Source: Breviolum minutum Mf 1.05b.01 (taxonomy: Eukaryota > Sar > Dinophyceae > Suessiales > Symbiodiniaceae). From it: DNA of 64,000 nt. The stretch covers positions 1 through 64,000 of the forward strand of contig DF240132.1 in the NCBI GenBank assembly GCA_000507305.1. The letters are read 5' to 3'. The notes below the pieces were generated by a model. It was not told where the DNA came from, searched no databases, and was given only the letters and a program-made list of their open reading frames with translations. Made by a program: the position numbers and the translations under genes. Shown piece by piece: positions 13,301 through 24,400 of the stretch; positions within the stretch are counted from its first letter, which is position 1; each line of letters starts with the position of its first letter.

Positions 13301-16300
13301 GTGTCTATGCTTAGATGACGAATCCCAAAGATGTGATGACAAGCTCCCAGGGATTTGGAGCAACTGTTCCACCCGAAAAAGGTGGAAAAAGGTTTTCGAG
13401 GCATCCGATTTCCAGATTTACTGAGAACTTGACACATATTAATCAACAAATTGAGAATCGGAATGGGTAAATACGAATTTGGTAAACTATCTCTCTTAAA
13501 AACATGGCCAATTTACCCAAACCAAAACTGATAGTTACTAATTAATTGGTTTTCACTAACATATACACGTCGGCAAACTATACACCCAAACGTGAAACTC
13601 AGTGCATTTCCCGAAACAACATGTAAACCGCATGGGACGCAACGCATTCAGGAAGTCAGTGCAGTCAGTGCAAAGAATAGTAAAACAGCATGGCGACGCT
13701 ATCCCAAACATGTTAATATTTTTGTGTTCAAACCATGAATTTTACCAGTTTCTGAGTTCAAAACAGCATGGTGACGCATGGTTAAAAAAAGTTCAGAAAC
13801 ATCTGGGATTTATCAAAAAGAAATTGCAAAACACAATGGGACGCACATCACTAGCATAGATATCAATCTTTCAACCAAGCGATCATATTCAATGCACATT
13901 GCTTGGAAATCGCTGCTTGGGAACATGCTTTTTGAAGGGGAAGTGAACGAGGTCTGGAACGAGGTATGAACGAGGTAGTGAACGAGGTCACAAGGTACTC
14001 AAAGCTAGGACACCCCAGATCAACAGTTAAAAACACCTCTCCTTGGGAGATAGCCGCACCAGGCTCTTCTAACTGCATTGCTGTCAGTACAGAGCAGTAC
14101 TGGAGTAGTACTTTGTAGTACAGAGTAGTACTGGAGTAGTTCTTTGTAGTACAGAGTAGTACTGGAGTAGTACTTTGTAGTACAGGGTAGTACTGGAGTA
14201 GTACTTTGTAGTACAGAGTAGTGCTGGAGTAGTACTTTGTAGTACAGAGTAGTACTGGAGTAGTACGTTTTAGAACAGAGTAGTACTGGGGCAGTACGTT
14301 TTAGTACGGAGTAGTACTGGAGTAGTACGTTGTAGTACGGAGTAGTACTGGAGTAGTACTGGAGTAGTACTTGAGTAATACTGCAGAAGTACTTTGTAGC
14401 ACGGAGTCGTACTGGAGTAGTACTTTGTAGTACAGAGTAGTACTGGAGTAGAACGTTGTAGTATTTTGTAGTACTGGAGTAGCACTGGAGCCGTACTTTG
14501 TAGTACTGCAGAAGTACTTGAGTAGTACTGGAGTAGTACTTGGCAGTACAGAGTAGTACTGGAGTAGCAACCAACCACATTACTTCATCTCACCCAACAA
14601 TACTTGATCAATATCCATCGTCATGTTAGTGCACCACATCCCAAAATGCAAGAGTCTGTCCAGAAATTGCAAGGAACCAGACACGTATTGGGCTGCAAAA
14701 TGTCAAGATGGATTAAAAAGTCACACATGTACAATGCAACCAGAATAGGCCAATCACCATTATACATTCATACATATTAGCTGCAAAATGTTACAATAGA
14801 TTGAAAACCTAACATACAAAACACCACCTGGACGCAACATCGCATCGACTTCCCATATTCGACTCCCCAAGCTAGACGCATTAATTCTTGAAAACGCATC
14901 GACTTTCACAACTGGGAGTACCAGCCCCACTTCTGTATTGTTTTCGAACACCCACCCCCTACACATAAAATTCATCACCTACCTCAAGATATGTTTTTTT
15001 TTTCGGTGACTTACATGGCACCTGTTCCAAGCCCTCTTGAAGTTCAGGGAGGTACCTGGAAACAACCAGCAGGTGGCCCACCAGGTTTGTCAAGGCTTTC
15101 AAGGAAATCTAAGGGTACCCAACCCCCCCATTGCAACTCCCTCCGGCCAAGCAAGTAAGATGGGATCATTCGCCAAGGATTGGGGTAAATCCTTGAAAAT
15201 CAGTGTTTCACTACCCCCTAGTTGCAGAACAGTGGTCACTAGGAGTATTCCTCATCTTTTGTAGGAACACCTTTGAAAGCCCTGATTCTGTAGGCAGCTC
15301 GCATCTCTTAGAGATCTACTTAGACTATACCAGACGAGTAAACCACCCACCGTCGCACTGTTGATCAACCATTGACTAATTCTCAATGTTACACAAAATT
15401 GCTGCATCATTTACAAATCACTAAGATCAAAAATCGCATCCTGATTCTTTCTCCCGATTTTCACCCACATTGAAAAATCTTGATACTTCTTCCCCAAATC
15501 ATGCACCCAAAACACCTTCTTCAGAGCAACGGAGGGGATTTTAATGATTTTGTGCGAGGAAAAATGATAAAAATGATTGAACCTTCACCAAATCATCCTC
15601 GCATGCATACACCCTAAGAGATTAACATAAAACCTGAAAATGATGGTTAGGTTCAGATGATTTTCCTTTTCAAACAGGGTGTGTTCTCAGGTGAACCATG
15701 TTAATCTTCCGGGGTGTAATGGGGGAGTCACTTGGCATTCTCCGTCGCATGGGAGGAGAAGTAGGACTTCTCCACTCGCCAGCCATTGGTCAACACGATG
15801 CGACGCACTCCGAGTTGTGCCTGGGTTTTTGGTTGGGGTTTTCCAAGGATTCCGGATCTCAGGCCACGAACATCACCTAACAAATTGATTTCCAATCACC
15901 ATATTCTATTTACATGATATTATTACTTCACTACTTTACATTGAAGTAGAATCTTTAGATCTATAATCTATAGTGGTTGAACCACCCATTTGAAAAAAAA
16001 ATGCGTCAAATGCGATCATTTTTCACCAACAACCGGAACATACAATAATAAACATCAATAAACATCCCCCTTAATTTTTTTGGCGCTCAAATGACGTGCT
16101 GCGAAGGTTTTGTTAACCTGGGCTAGACATCAATAAACATCCCCCTTAATATATGAGGATGCCACCAACTATATTGATTCAATCTATTGCCTTAGCGGTG
16201 ACCTTGCCATGACCCCATTTTGGTGGCATAAACTCCCAACACATCTTCCATCCCAAGTTGCCAAAACGGACCAAAGTCGCATCATCACCTGCGTTTCCAA

Positions 16301-17300
16301 TTTTGGAGGTCCAAAAAACAAAGAACGGATACAAAAAGGAGCCCCTGCCAGTTACAAGTGGAGTTGAAACCCCTATAAATGGCCATATAAATGGATAACT
16401 GGTGTTATAGCCCTACTTATCGAGGTTTGTTTCACCACATTTAGAACTGGAAAGGGGGCCTGTCCTGTAGTGAGAAACCTATAGGCCTATAGGCTGAGGC
16501 TTCACTAGGCATCTTGGTGGTTCCAACGCAATTGCTCGCTTTCTGCAAAATGAATGCTTTGATAAGTGGTTTTTGAAGCTGCACATGGTGGGGGGCTTGG
16601 CAAAAATTTGAGTGCTTCCTGCTAAGGTTTACCAACACCAAAGGGTCTACTGTCTACATTTCGACTGTCGAGCACTCGAGCACATCTCTTGCTAATGCTT
16701 GGCAGGATATTCCATTGACATTTCAGGATACTCATGTATGAGAAGGGTCATTAAATTACAAACCCAAACAAGGCACTATTGCCGGCAAATCGCATTTCGA
16801 TACTTACATGGATCCTATGGGATTCTCAATTTCAAATAGCAATCAGTTGCAGTGTCTTGTTGTGCTTGGCACCAAGAATTTAAAAAAGTTCTGTGTATGC
16901 CTGCTTTCAGATTCTCTTCCCAAGATATCAGAAAAAACAAAATTGCATAGCACGTGTGCGAAACAGAAGAGTTCAAGAAATATTGTCAATTGTGCATGGA
17001 CATGAAAATTGTCAGAAGTGTTGGACACATTCTTTTCTTTATATATCGCTTTTTAAGCAACATCAGCTTTGGACTTGTTTATTGTGCTTCCCCCAGTCAA
17101 ACTCAAACTCATCACACATTTCTTGGGAGAACATTTCTTTGGCATGGGGGGGTCAAAGTGCCCTCAATTGGTGTTTACCCAACCCACAAATCCAATGATT
17201 TTCAACACGGAAAAAGGAAGGACCCCCGAACCTTGGGACGTGGCATTGCCAGCAATAAGTCAACATGAGGTGTAGGTGGCAATGGTTCTAATATCAAGTC
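10336..17300 (-). CDS. rsmE: RsmE-family 16S rRNA m3U1498 methyltransferase (SPOUT fold), N-terminal exons missing here
   Basis: This family methylates a uridine of bacterial-type small-subunit rRNA, so in a eukaryote the likely site is plastid or mitochondrion. Eight exons join in frame: 17300-17232, 16288-16262 (27 nt), 15820-15732, 15055-15022 (34 nt), 12842-12777, 12542-12491, 11869-11733 and 10479-10336 (TGA). Visible motifs in order are VDLLLAMPRPK, AQLGVRRIVL, WRVEKSYFSS, YLPELQEGLEQ, LPDVRIEMRLKPFIEDQ, the AdoMet-binding AVGPEGGWVDYEV, and the knot motif LGRRILTTEVAVVSL. The usual RILRTETA is RILTTEVA here. The 618 nt give 205 residues, against about 240 in bacteria, so the PUA-like N-terminus lies in exons further right. 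Donors at 16261 and 12776 are GC. The 2.2-kb intron 12843-15021 holds a minisatellite. A helical frame at 14820-14960 in that intron does not fit the phase and was left out. Confidence 0.88.
11428..11550. repeat. MITE, CTGTTGATGG family
   Basis: It starts TACTGTTGATGGTTCGCAAA and ends with the inverted ATTTCTGAACCATCAACAGT. It is about 123 bp long and lies in the last intron of the RsmE gene. Better-preserved copies are at 27805-27910, 54398-54516 and 62602-62713, with a fourth at 53165-53287. Confidence 0.7.
14094..14572. repeat. Minisatellite, about 31-bp period, GTAC-rich
   Basis: About 480 bp of tandem units, each made of the modules TACTGGAGTAG, TACTTTGTAG and TACAGAGTAG with scattered substitutions. 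Each module carries the palindrome GTAC or AGTACT. Every frame is open for long distances, which explains the spurious Tyr/Ser/Thr-rich reading frames here. It sits inside the 2.2-kb intron of the RsmE gene. Confidence 0.9.
15625..15731. repeat. MITE-like element ending exactly at a splice donor
   Basis: The element contains GATGATTTTCCTTTTCAAAC and ends with TTAATCTTCCGGGGTGTAAT. Related elements are at 23205-23280 and 26525-26635. Read on the minus strand, its terminus GTGACTCCCCCATTACACCC is the start of the RsmE intron whose donor is at 15731. This is what an intron created by element insertion would look like. Confidence 0.55.
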
Positions 17301-18756
17301 CTTGGAGCTAAGTCGAACCTTAGAAGCGGCCAAAGGGCTTGAGTTACCACCCGCAAAATGAACGAAGGTCCCAGAAAAAGGCCCTATTTTGATATGAATG
17401 GCTGTTTACATAAACTCTGAGTTTTTCTTTGGACATGTCGTGTGACCTCATGATCATCCATCCCTTGTTGCATTTGGTAAGGAAACCAATCACTTGCCTT
17501 GATTCAGGTTGCCCTGCCAAAAGTTGATAACTTTACGCTCCAGGGAACGATCATATATCCCACCAAACATGACAGCTGGAAAATCATCGACTGGGTAAGT
17601 GCGGTAAGTGGAGTAGATATATTCATCTAAACCCTCATCATCAACTCATTTCGGGGCGAACTTCGGGTTCTTTCAGGGATTATCATTCAGATGTGCCAGG
17701 CTGATCTACACGAAGCTTAACACCAAGGGGGGGGCAAGAGGCTTAGATTGTGAGGCTAGAAGGATTCCTCAGGTATCATGGAGGTGTTCGTCAACAAAGA
17801 TCCGCTTTATACTAGCAATTTTTTGGGGCCAAAACACTTGGTGCCGGCATCACATCCCTTGATTCTCCAAACATTGGTGGTATTGATGTCGGTTGTAGAT
17901 GCTTTTCCCTTTTCTTGGTAAGCCGAGGTCCTTTTCAAAGTGCGCAACATGCGTTTCGTTTTTTGGATGGGAAGGGATGTAAAATACAACCCTGACCATG
18001 AGAAAACGCATGCGAGTTAATTCGGAGAAAATTCCTGTATGAAAGGCATATCGAAGAGGATCCATGTGTGACATATTTACGTGCATTTGGTTGAATTTTA
18101 CGGTAAATGTAGGCAAATATAAGATACATGGATCCCATGGGTATGCCCAAAGAGTTGCCTTTGAAGCCTTTGACCACGGCAATGTTCAATGCAATTCCTC
18201 TTTCAATGGACATTACAACCACACCTAATGGGCACATATGGGCACGTTAGAAAACTTCATGGAAGAATCATTACATATCATTACATATGTGATCTCTTGG
18301 GGAAAACTATATACATTGATGGAATTCTGATGAGTTTTTATGCACTCCTTCATGAAGCAATATGAATTCCACATGACTTGAAATTCCCGCAAACTTCTCC
18401 CAGGTTCACAGGTCTAGGAAGTTCATTTTTTCGCCTGATCGAATGCCAGCTGTGTGAAGTGAACCAAAAAAACAGCCCTTTTACTGTCCATTATGCTGGT
18501 CGTTTAATAGGGTTCCGTATAATGGGTTTGATACACCCCACATTAGTGGGTAGAATAAATACCGTATAAACCCTCAACAACCAGGTGATTTTTCATTGCT
18601 CAAGTGTGTCTTGGACAAGCAACCTCGCCAGTCTGGCAGACCTCCACTGCAACACGTCCCACACCTACGTCCACCACACCCACGCGAAGGGTCGCCTGAG
18701 ACATGGCAATGACAATAGAAGAAAGGAGAAAGAACCGACTTTCATGGCAGCAAATG

Positions 18757-18782
18757 AAGATGAAGATGAAGATGAAGATGAA

Positions 18783-18834
<52 letters not shown>

Positions 18835-18844
18835 CTGATGCTGA

Positions 18845-18912
<68 letters not shown>

Positions 18913-18913
18913 C

Positions 18914-18963
<50 letters not shown>

Positions 18964-18973
18964 CTGATGCTGA

Positions 18974-19041
<68 letters not shown>

Positions 19042-19125
19042 CTGATGATGATGATGATGATGTAATGATGATGATGTAATGATGATGATGATGTGGTAAT
19101 GATGATGATGATGATGATGATGATG
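18757..19125. repeat. GAT/GCT trinucleotide array with a 129-bp higher-order repeat
   Basis: About 370 bp of almost pure GAT codons with blocks of GCT. The block GCTGATGCTGATGCTGCTGC starts at 18834 and again at 18963. The isolated GCT at 18912 recurs at 19041. Both pairs are 129 bp apart, so one 129-bp unit was duplicated. Poly-Asp, Met, His, Ser and Ile frames over it are by-products. It lies between the first RsmE candidate exon and the next exon I can place, so it is probably intronic. Confidence 0.9.
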
Positions 19126-19636
19126 AGGTAATGATGGGCACAATAGTGATGATAGCGATGACTCGGCGATGACAAAAAGGACAAACTACAGTATGCATAT
19201 TAAAATCATGTGAGTAAGCAAGGAGCTAGGAACACAATACTGCTAGTGGGTCAGTCTCAATAAGATTCCTGGTTTGAGCTCAAGGTCTGAAGAAACACCT
19301 ATGGAGCCTCTACCTCTCAGCAAATCCATTTGATACTGGATATCAAAGGCTCCCATTCAAAAGAGACTCAAACCAATTCACTTAACATCAGATATATCAG
19401 AGAGTCATGGAATTAACATTAGATGAGGTACATGAAACACCACATTTCAAGTGTAAAACAAATTCAATTGCAAACATTTGGGGATCCCTTTGTGAACCCC
19501 ACTGGGAGTGGGTTTGGGAACCTCCAAATGAACACTTTTAACAAATTCCCTTGTGACAGGGGCAGTTGGTGGGTGACGGCAGGCTTCTGCACAAAAGTTG
19601 GAAATTGCTAGAAATTTGGAATGATTGCTCTACTAC

Positions 19637-19736
19637 TCCTGATGCTGCGGACATCTGCAAAACTAATGCCACTGAGTTGGGTTGTATCATCAGCGCTGAG
19701 GGCTACATCGTGGGGATGTGTTCTACCCATTATCAT
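19637..19736 (-). CDS. Candidate first exon of the RsmE gene
   Basis: An ATG 130 nt past the stop of the upstream small gene opens a frame reading MIMGRTHPHDVALSADD, then TTQLSGISFADVRSIR. It ends before a GT at 19636 (phase 1). A GC donor a few bases further, after three more codons, would give phase 0. A second ATG two codons downstream could be the start. Position and spacing suit the start of the RsmE transcript. The exons between here and 17300 are not resolved. A fragment near 17788-17815 reading RIFVDEHLHD may be part of the N-terminal domain, but I could not close its splice sites. Confidence 0.35.
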
Positions 19737-19865
19737 TGTAGCACCAATGTAAAGAATTCACCCGTCAACAAAAGTATCATCCCCAAATACACTCCCCAAA
19801 AACTGACAGCAGGCACTAAAAAAAACACCAATATGTATGGTGTAAATCCGACACTTGTGATGTCA

Positions 19866-21318
19866 CTAAAGAATTGTCACTCCAAATTGCCTAAATGCAT
19901 CTAAATGCTCACTCTCAGGAATAGTCACTGCTCCTCTCGGCGTCCATGTTCTATGACCCACCACTATAGGTCCCGCATCCGGAAGTCCGTCCGCAATTTT
20001 TAAAACAAACATGTTTGTAAGCACAGCACGCCCTTGTTGAGCTACCCAGTTGAAAGCATGTCAAATTAAGATCATCATCCCCAAGTCAAGTTAGCATAAA
20101 CAAATCACCTGGAAGTTAAATCACCTTGATAACTGATAACAATGTTGATAACCAAAGTGATCCAATTTTTTCGGACTAAGTCACATGAGGTCCAGGCTTT
20201 AGCACTGTGGTAATGTGCTTACTACGTCGATCTTCTGAAGGCAAAAGTAGTTGATGTTCAGCCGTCAAAATTGCCAGCTCCTATGGGCTGACATGTGAGC
20301 GAAACAAAACCCTTGTGACATGAGCAGTGTTTTGCTGGTTATATAAAAACATAAAACAACCAACTGTGGTGGTTGGTTGTCAAAAAATGGGAAGGGAAAA
20401 CCAAAGGCCACAAAACTCCCATGGCAAATGGACGTATTTTTGTTAAGACTTTTGGAGGATGTTATACCATACCAGAGACTAATACAGTATACATACCCTC
20501 TGAAAATAGGCCATCCCAAAAGGAAATTCATCTTTCAACTTTCAACCATCCATTTTCAGGTGCAAAGTGTTGAATTTCACGGAGGATATATCTGGTTTTT
20601 GATTTCTATACCCGCATCATTTTGCCAACAACCAGACTAAAGCCACTAAATTCTGACAACCCACCATGTGCACCTTGGCGGTCAAGAGTACCAAATTCAT
20701 CACTCCAAAACCTTTCTTCCAAGGACCCAAGAATCCATGGCGGCCATGTCTAAAAGTTTGCTAAATCGTAAAATCAAGACGTACAAGCAACCAGATTTGT
20801 GCAGATACAAACGAGGCACACACACACACACACACCACAAAATGATCATATGAAAATTGTAAACTGCAGAATGCTTCAATCATGACTGTATAATATATAG
20901 AAATCAATTGCTCAGAGGTGTCAAAAACATGCCAACCTGTGTCATTTTTCGGAATGAGAAACTTCAGCTCCCTAATCTTTCGCCGGTAGGTTTTCACTTG
21001 AAGTCAATGCCTGGAGTGTCAGGTAAAGCTCGAGCCGAAACGGAAAAAACACCAACCAACGTATGGCAACGTAGGGGGGCGTTTGGAAAGTAGCGACCAG
21101 CGGTGCTCCAAATCCTTGCACTAGGTCTCTTTTTTTCAAAACCCTTTAAGGTGGTCAAAATGTGTGGTGGGTAATAGGTCGAAATGGCTCGTTGAGCCAT
21201 ACTCTTTATTTGAGACGAATTGGTGGAAACAAAATGATAGAATGCAGTATTCCAAGTGGTGCAGGATTTTGTCCATCAGCAAGCCAACCTTCTCTCCCAA
21301 AGATGGATAATTGACCAT
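19866..21318 (-). CDS. Small four-exon gene, 81-residue protein of unknown function
   Basis: Exons 21318-21289 (ATG), 21114-21057, 20996-20937 and 19963-19866 (TAG) join with matching phases and total 246 nt. The product begins MVNYPSLGEK, has a basic central helix (KTYRRKIRELKFLIPK), and ends TIPESEHLDAFRQFGVTIL. It has no signal peptide or membrane segment, and I do not recognise the family. Size and basic character would suit a small organellar ribosomal or assembly protein; that is a guess. The start is 143 nt past the nuclease stop and the stop is 129 nt before the next ATG. The last exon might instead be spliced on at the GT in 19880, which would lengthen the protein. Confidence 0.45.
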
Positions 21319-21461
21319 CAATGATGTGGGAAAGGTACACCATCGTCAAAGAACATCGTACCGGGCTATGATAGAATATATGGAAGTTGTGCCAACCAAT
21401 CTATTTTCACCCAAGCGCATCATTCTTTTTTGTCCACACCCTTTGAGACATGCACCACCAT

Positions 21462-24400
21462 CTAACCAGCTTGAAAATCCACAGTTTTCACCCTGAACAT
21501 GGCCTCGTTTGCAGCTGTACCTGTGGAACTGGCTCCAGTTTTAGGATTTTTGGATGCACAAGCGCCCCAAAGGCCCTTGCCAGTTGCTTTGGCATCCTTC
21601 TCCTGTTTTCGGACATGAGATCTGTCAGGATTGGAGTTGTTGCAACAAAGACACAATGTGTTTTTGATTCAGCAGGGCTACCCGTTACCCTCCCTGAAAC
21701 CAACATATGTAGCCTCTGAAAATCTGTCCTCCCAAAAGGAATTTCATCTTCCAACCGATTTTCAAAAGCCATGTTAGTTTCATAGAGATCAAAACAACCA
21801 TAGTAATAAACATCTCAAGTTGTGAGCCAATTCTTGGGGTTGTAACTTAGAAACCAATGGTTGGAGTCTATAACTAATTACCAATTGATACCAATTGAAC
21901 AACGTCAACAAGACCCTTGATATATATATATATATAAATTCCACAATACTAGTTGGTTCATAGGAATCCTTATAAAAACTTGTTAGATTCCCCACATAAC
22001 TGGGTAGGATGTCAACCGCCAATACAGTAAAAAACCAAGGTCCATTGGTGACTGCTCACTTGAGAATCAGTTTTCGTTGCCGCAAACATCCTGATTCAAA
22101 TTGGCGTCCCCTACTTTACCAAATGAACTATCACCTCACTTTGCCAAGGAAATGGTGGTGTTACATAATGTATAATTCAAGCGCTGTACATATCCAATTT
22201 ATCCTCAATATGTACATGCACCTTGTCGTCTTAAAAAAAAGTTATCTTTCATCTTTCCAAGAACCCTTGAAAGGCTTTCAGTGGCTTCAGTCAAAGCATG
22301 GAATCAAAAGTGAATAGCAAGCAGGAAGTTAACACATATCATCTATCTATATAATGCCATTAAATTGCACAGAGCTGATTCGAACTAAATATCAAAAACA
22401 TCTATACAGTCTATACATAAAAATAAAACAGTATATACCAAAGAAATGGATATAAACCCAGATTCAGTCCTACACAACCATATCCACATTTTGTCCCAAC
22501 CCCAACCGTTGGGATCATTTCAGTCCAGCTCCAAAAATTTGGCATCATACTTGACGTTCGGTGCCACCTGAAAATTCATTCAAGCAATGAAAAACACCTT
22601 GGATGTTTAGGGTATATAGGGGATCATACTACCCAGTTATATAGCGATTATAATACAACCATTATAAGGATACCTATTAAACAACCAGTATCATGGAAAG
22701 TAAGAAGGTTCTTTTCGTCACTCATTCGGCAGGCAGTAGATTGCTAGCCATGGGAAGCCGCATTTTCAATCCGTTACATGACGTGTAGGATACGGTGGAA
22801 AGTATTATAGATCCCCCAAGCTCATCATGTCTGGCAAAAATCCAACCTGGAATCTTCACTAAGTTGGATAAGCCTTAACTGGCTTATAGGTACTCACTAT
22901 GTTGCCTAAGGGTGAATAAGCCCCATATTGGCAGCTTCAATCCGAAGTTGGTATGCTTATCATGTAGATCATCTTCCCCGGACCGAAAAACATGAACATG
23001 TATGAACATATCACAAATATTTGTTGCGCGTATCCCTGCCCAAAGAAATGCCGTGAAAGTGACCATGAGGGGTCCCTATTAACCTGAATGAACAAAGCTT
23101 TTCTTTGATGAGTGTATCGGGGAGGTGACACAATCTTGTGGTCCTAGTAATGGCATTCTATACCACATACGTACCAGGCATATGCACCTACGAAATCTAA
23201 TATGACCCTGAAAAATGATGATTGGAAGACGACATGGTCCATTTTCAGGGGCGAACTGTTAAACTTTCGGGGGTGTATTGCCCTCTAAGTGTTACAATCA
23301 GAAATGTTTCCCTTGGTTCTTCAAGGCGGTTGAAGGTGGTGCTTGAGCCTATGAAATTTTCCAAGGCAACAAATCCTAGGCGAAAAACCATCAAACAAAT
23401 AACAATCCAACCATTGGATGATTAAAGATATCCAAGGGATATGATATATATATATATATAATCAAAAATAATCTATAAACATATGCATTTGCACATGCAC
23501 CTATAGATCTATAATCTATATATAAATATATACGCATATAATATAAATATGTATATATATATATGCCCTATCATGTTCCAACTCCCACCTTTCTGTATAA
23601 GATGCGTTGATGCAGCAGTGTTTAATGTACGTCCACTAAATTCAATGACCAGCACTCAGTCGAAAGCTATTTGAATTTTGGGAGCCATGTGTCATTAACA
23701 CAAAACATATTGTGCTGAATATCGTGGATGCTCTTGGATCATGGAAAACCAACACGGCATGTTGGCACATGGTATCTAGCACCACTACTTTCCTTCTTCA
23801 AATCCAAGGTAATGAAATCATGCATGGTATTTTGGACACCCTCCACCCGCCAGTTGCCACATCACCCCCATCACCCAGCACAATGGATCACCTTGTAACG
23901 TTTGGCAGCGCCCTGTTTCACCAGCTCGGCATTCAAAAAGAGCTGATCTTGAGACCTCAAGACATCGGGAAACTGGTGGGAAAACCCCTTGATTTGGTGC
24001 CCTCAGTAATCAACCCCATATACACCTTACATAATGGGTGGGTATTGGGTAGATCTGGCAGTTGACCAACAAAATGCATAGGTCACTTGCTAGAGGTCTA
24101 GCTTGTCCCGATTGGGTTACTGTCCAGGGAAAAACCACCATGCGCCTGAAGTTTTAAGTTTTTGGGGCTCGGCCTATTTTCGGGAGCTATGTTAGTTTTA
24201 GGGCTGGTACGTATGAATTATCTAGTTTATTCCATGTTGATTCCACTGTTTCAGGGAAGTTTTTTCTATTCGCAGCATCCTTGTTTTTGGGTGCAGATTT
24301 CTGAAGCATCCGAAAGTATCACATGTGAAATGTGACATGGCTGATAGGTCTGATGGGGAGATTTTGCTGTTTTTGGTGAAGATAAAGAAAGACAAGGCAC

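Noticed and set aside
14020-14580. 186-codon Tyr/Ser/Thr-rich frame
   Set aside because: It follows the 31-bp minisatellite; three overlapping frames are equally open, so it shows no coding selection.
14820-14960. Minus-strand helical frame containing LVLPVVKVDAFSRIN
   Set aside because: It looks protein-like, but its phases do not fit between RsmE exons 15022 and 12842, which join perfectly without it.
18585-19198. Long poly-Asp, poly-Met, poly-His and poly-Ser frames
   Set aside because: They are by-products of the GAT/GCT array, which is open in all frames. No exon-like flanks join them to a gene.
19566-19904. Plus-strand 112-codon frame
   Set aside because: The opposite strand holds two candidate exons that fit the gene array; the plus frame has no matching splice partners.
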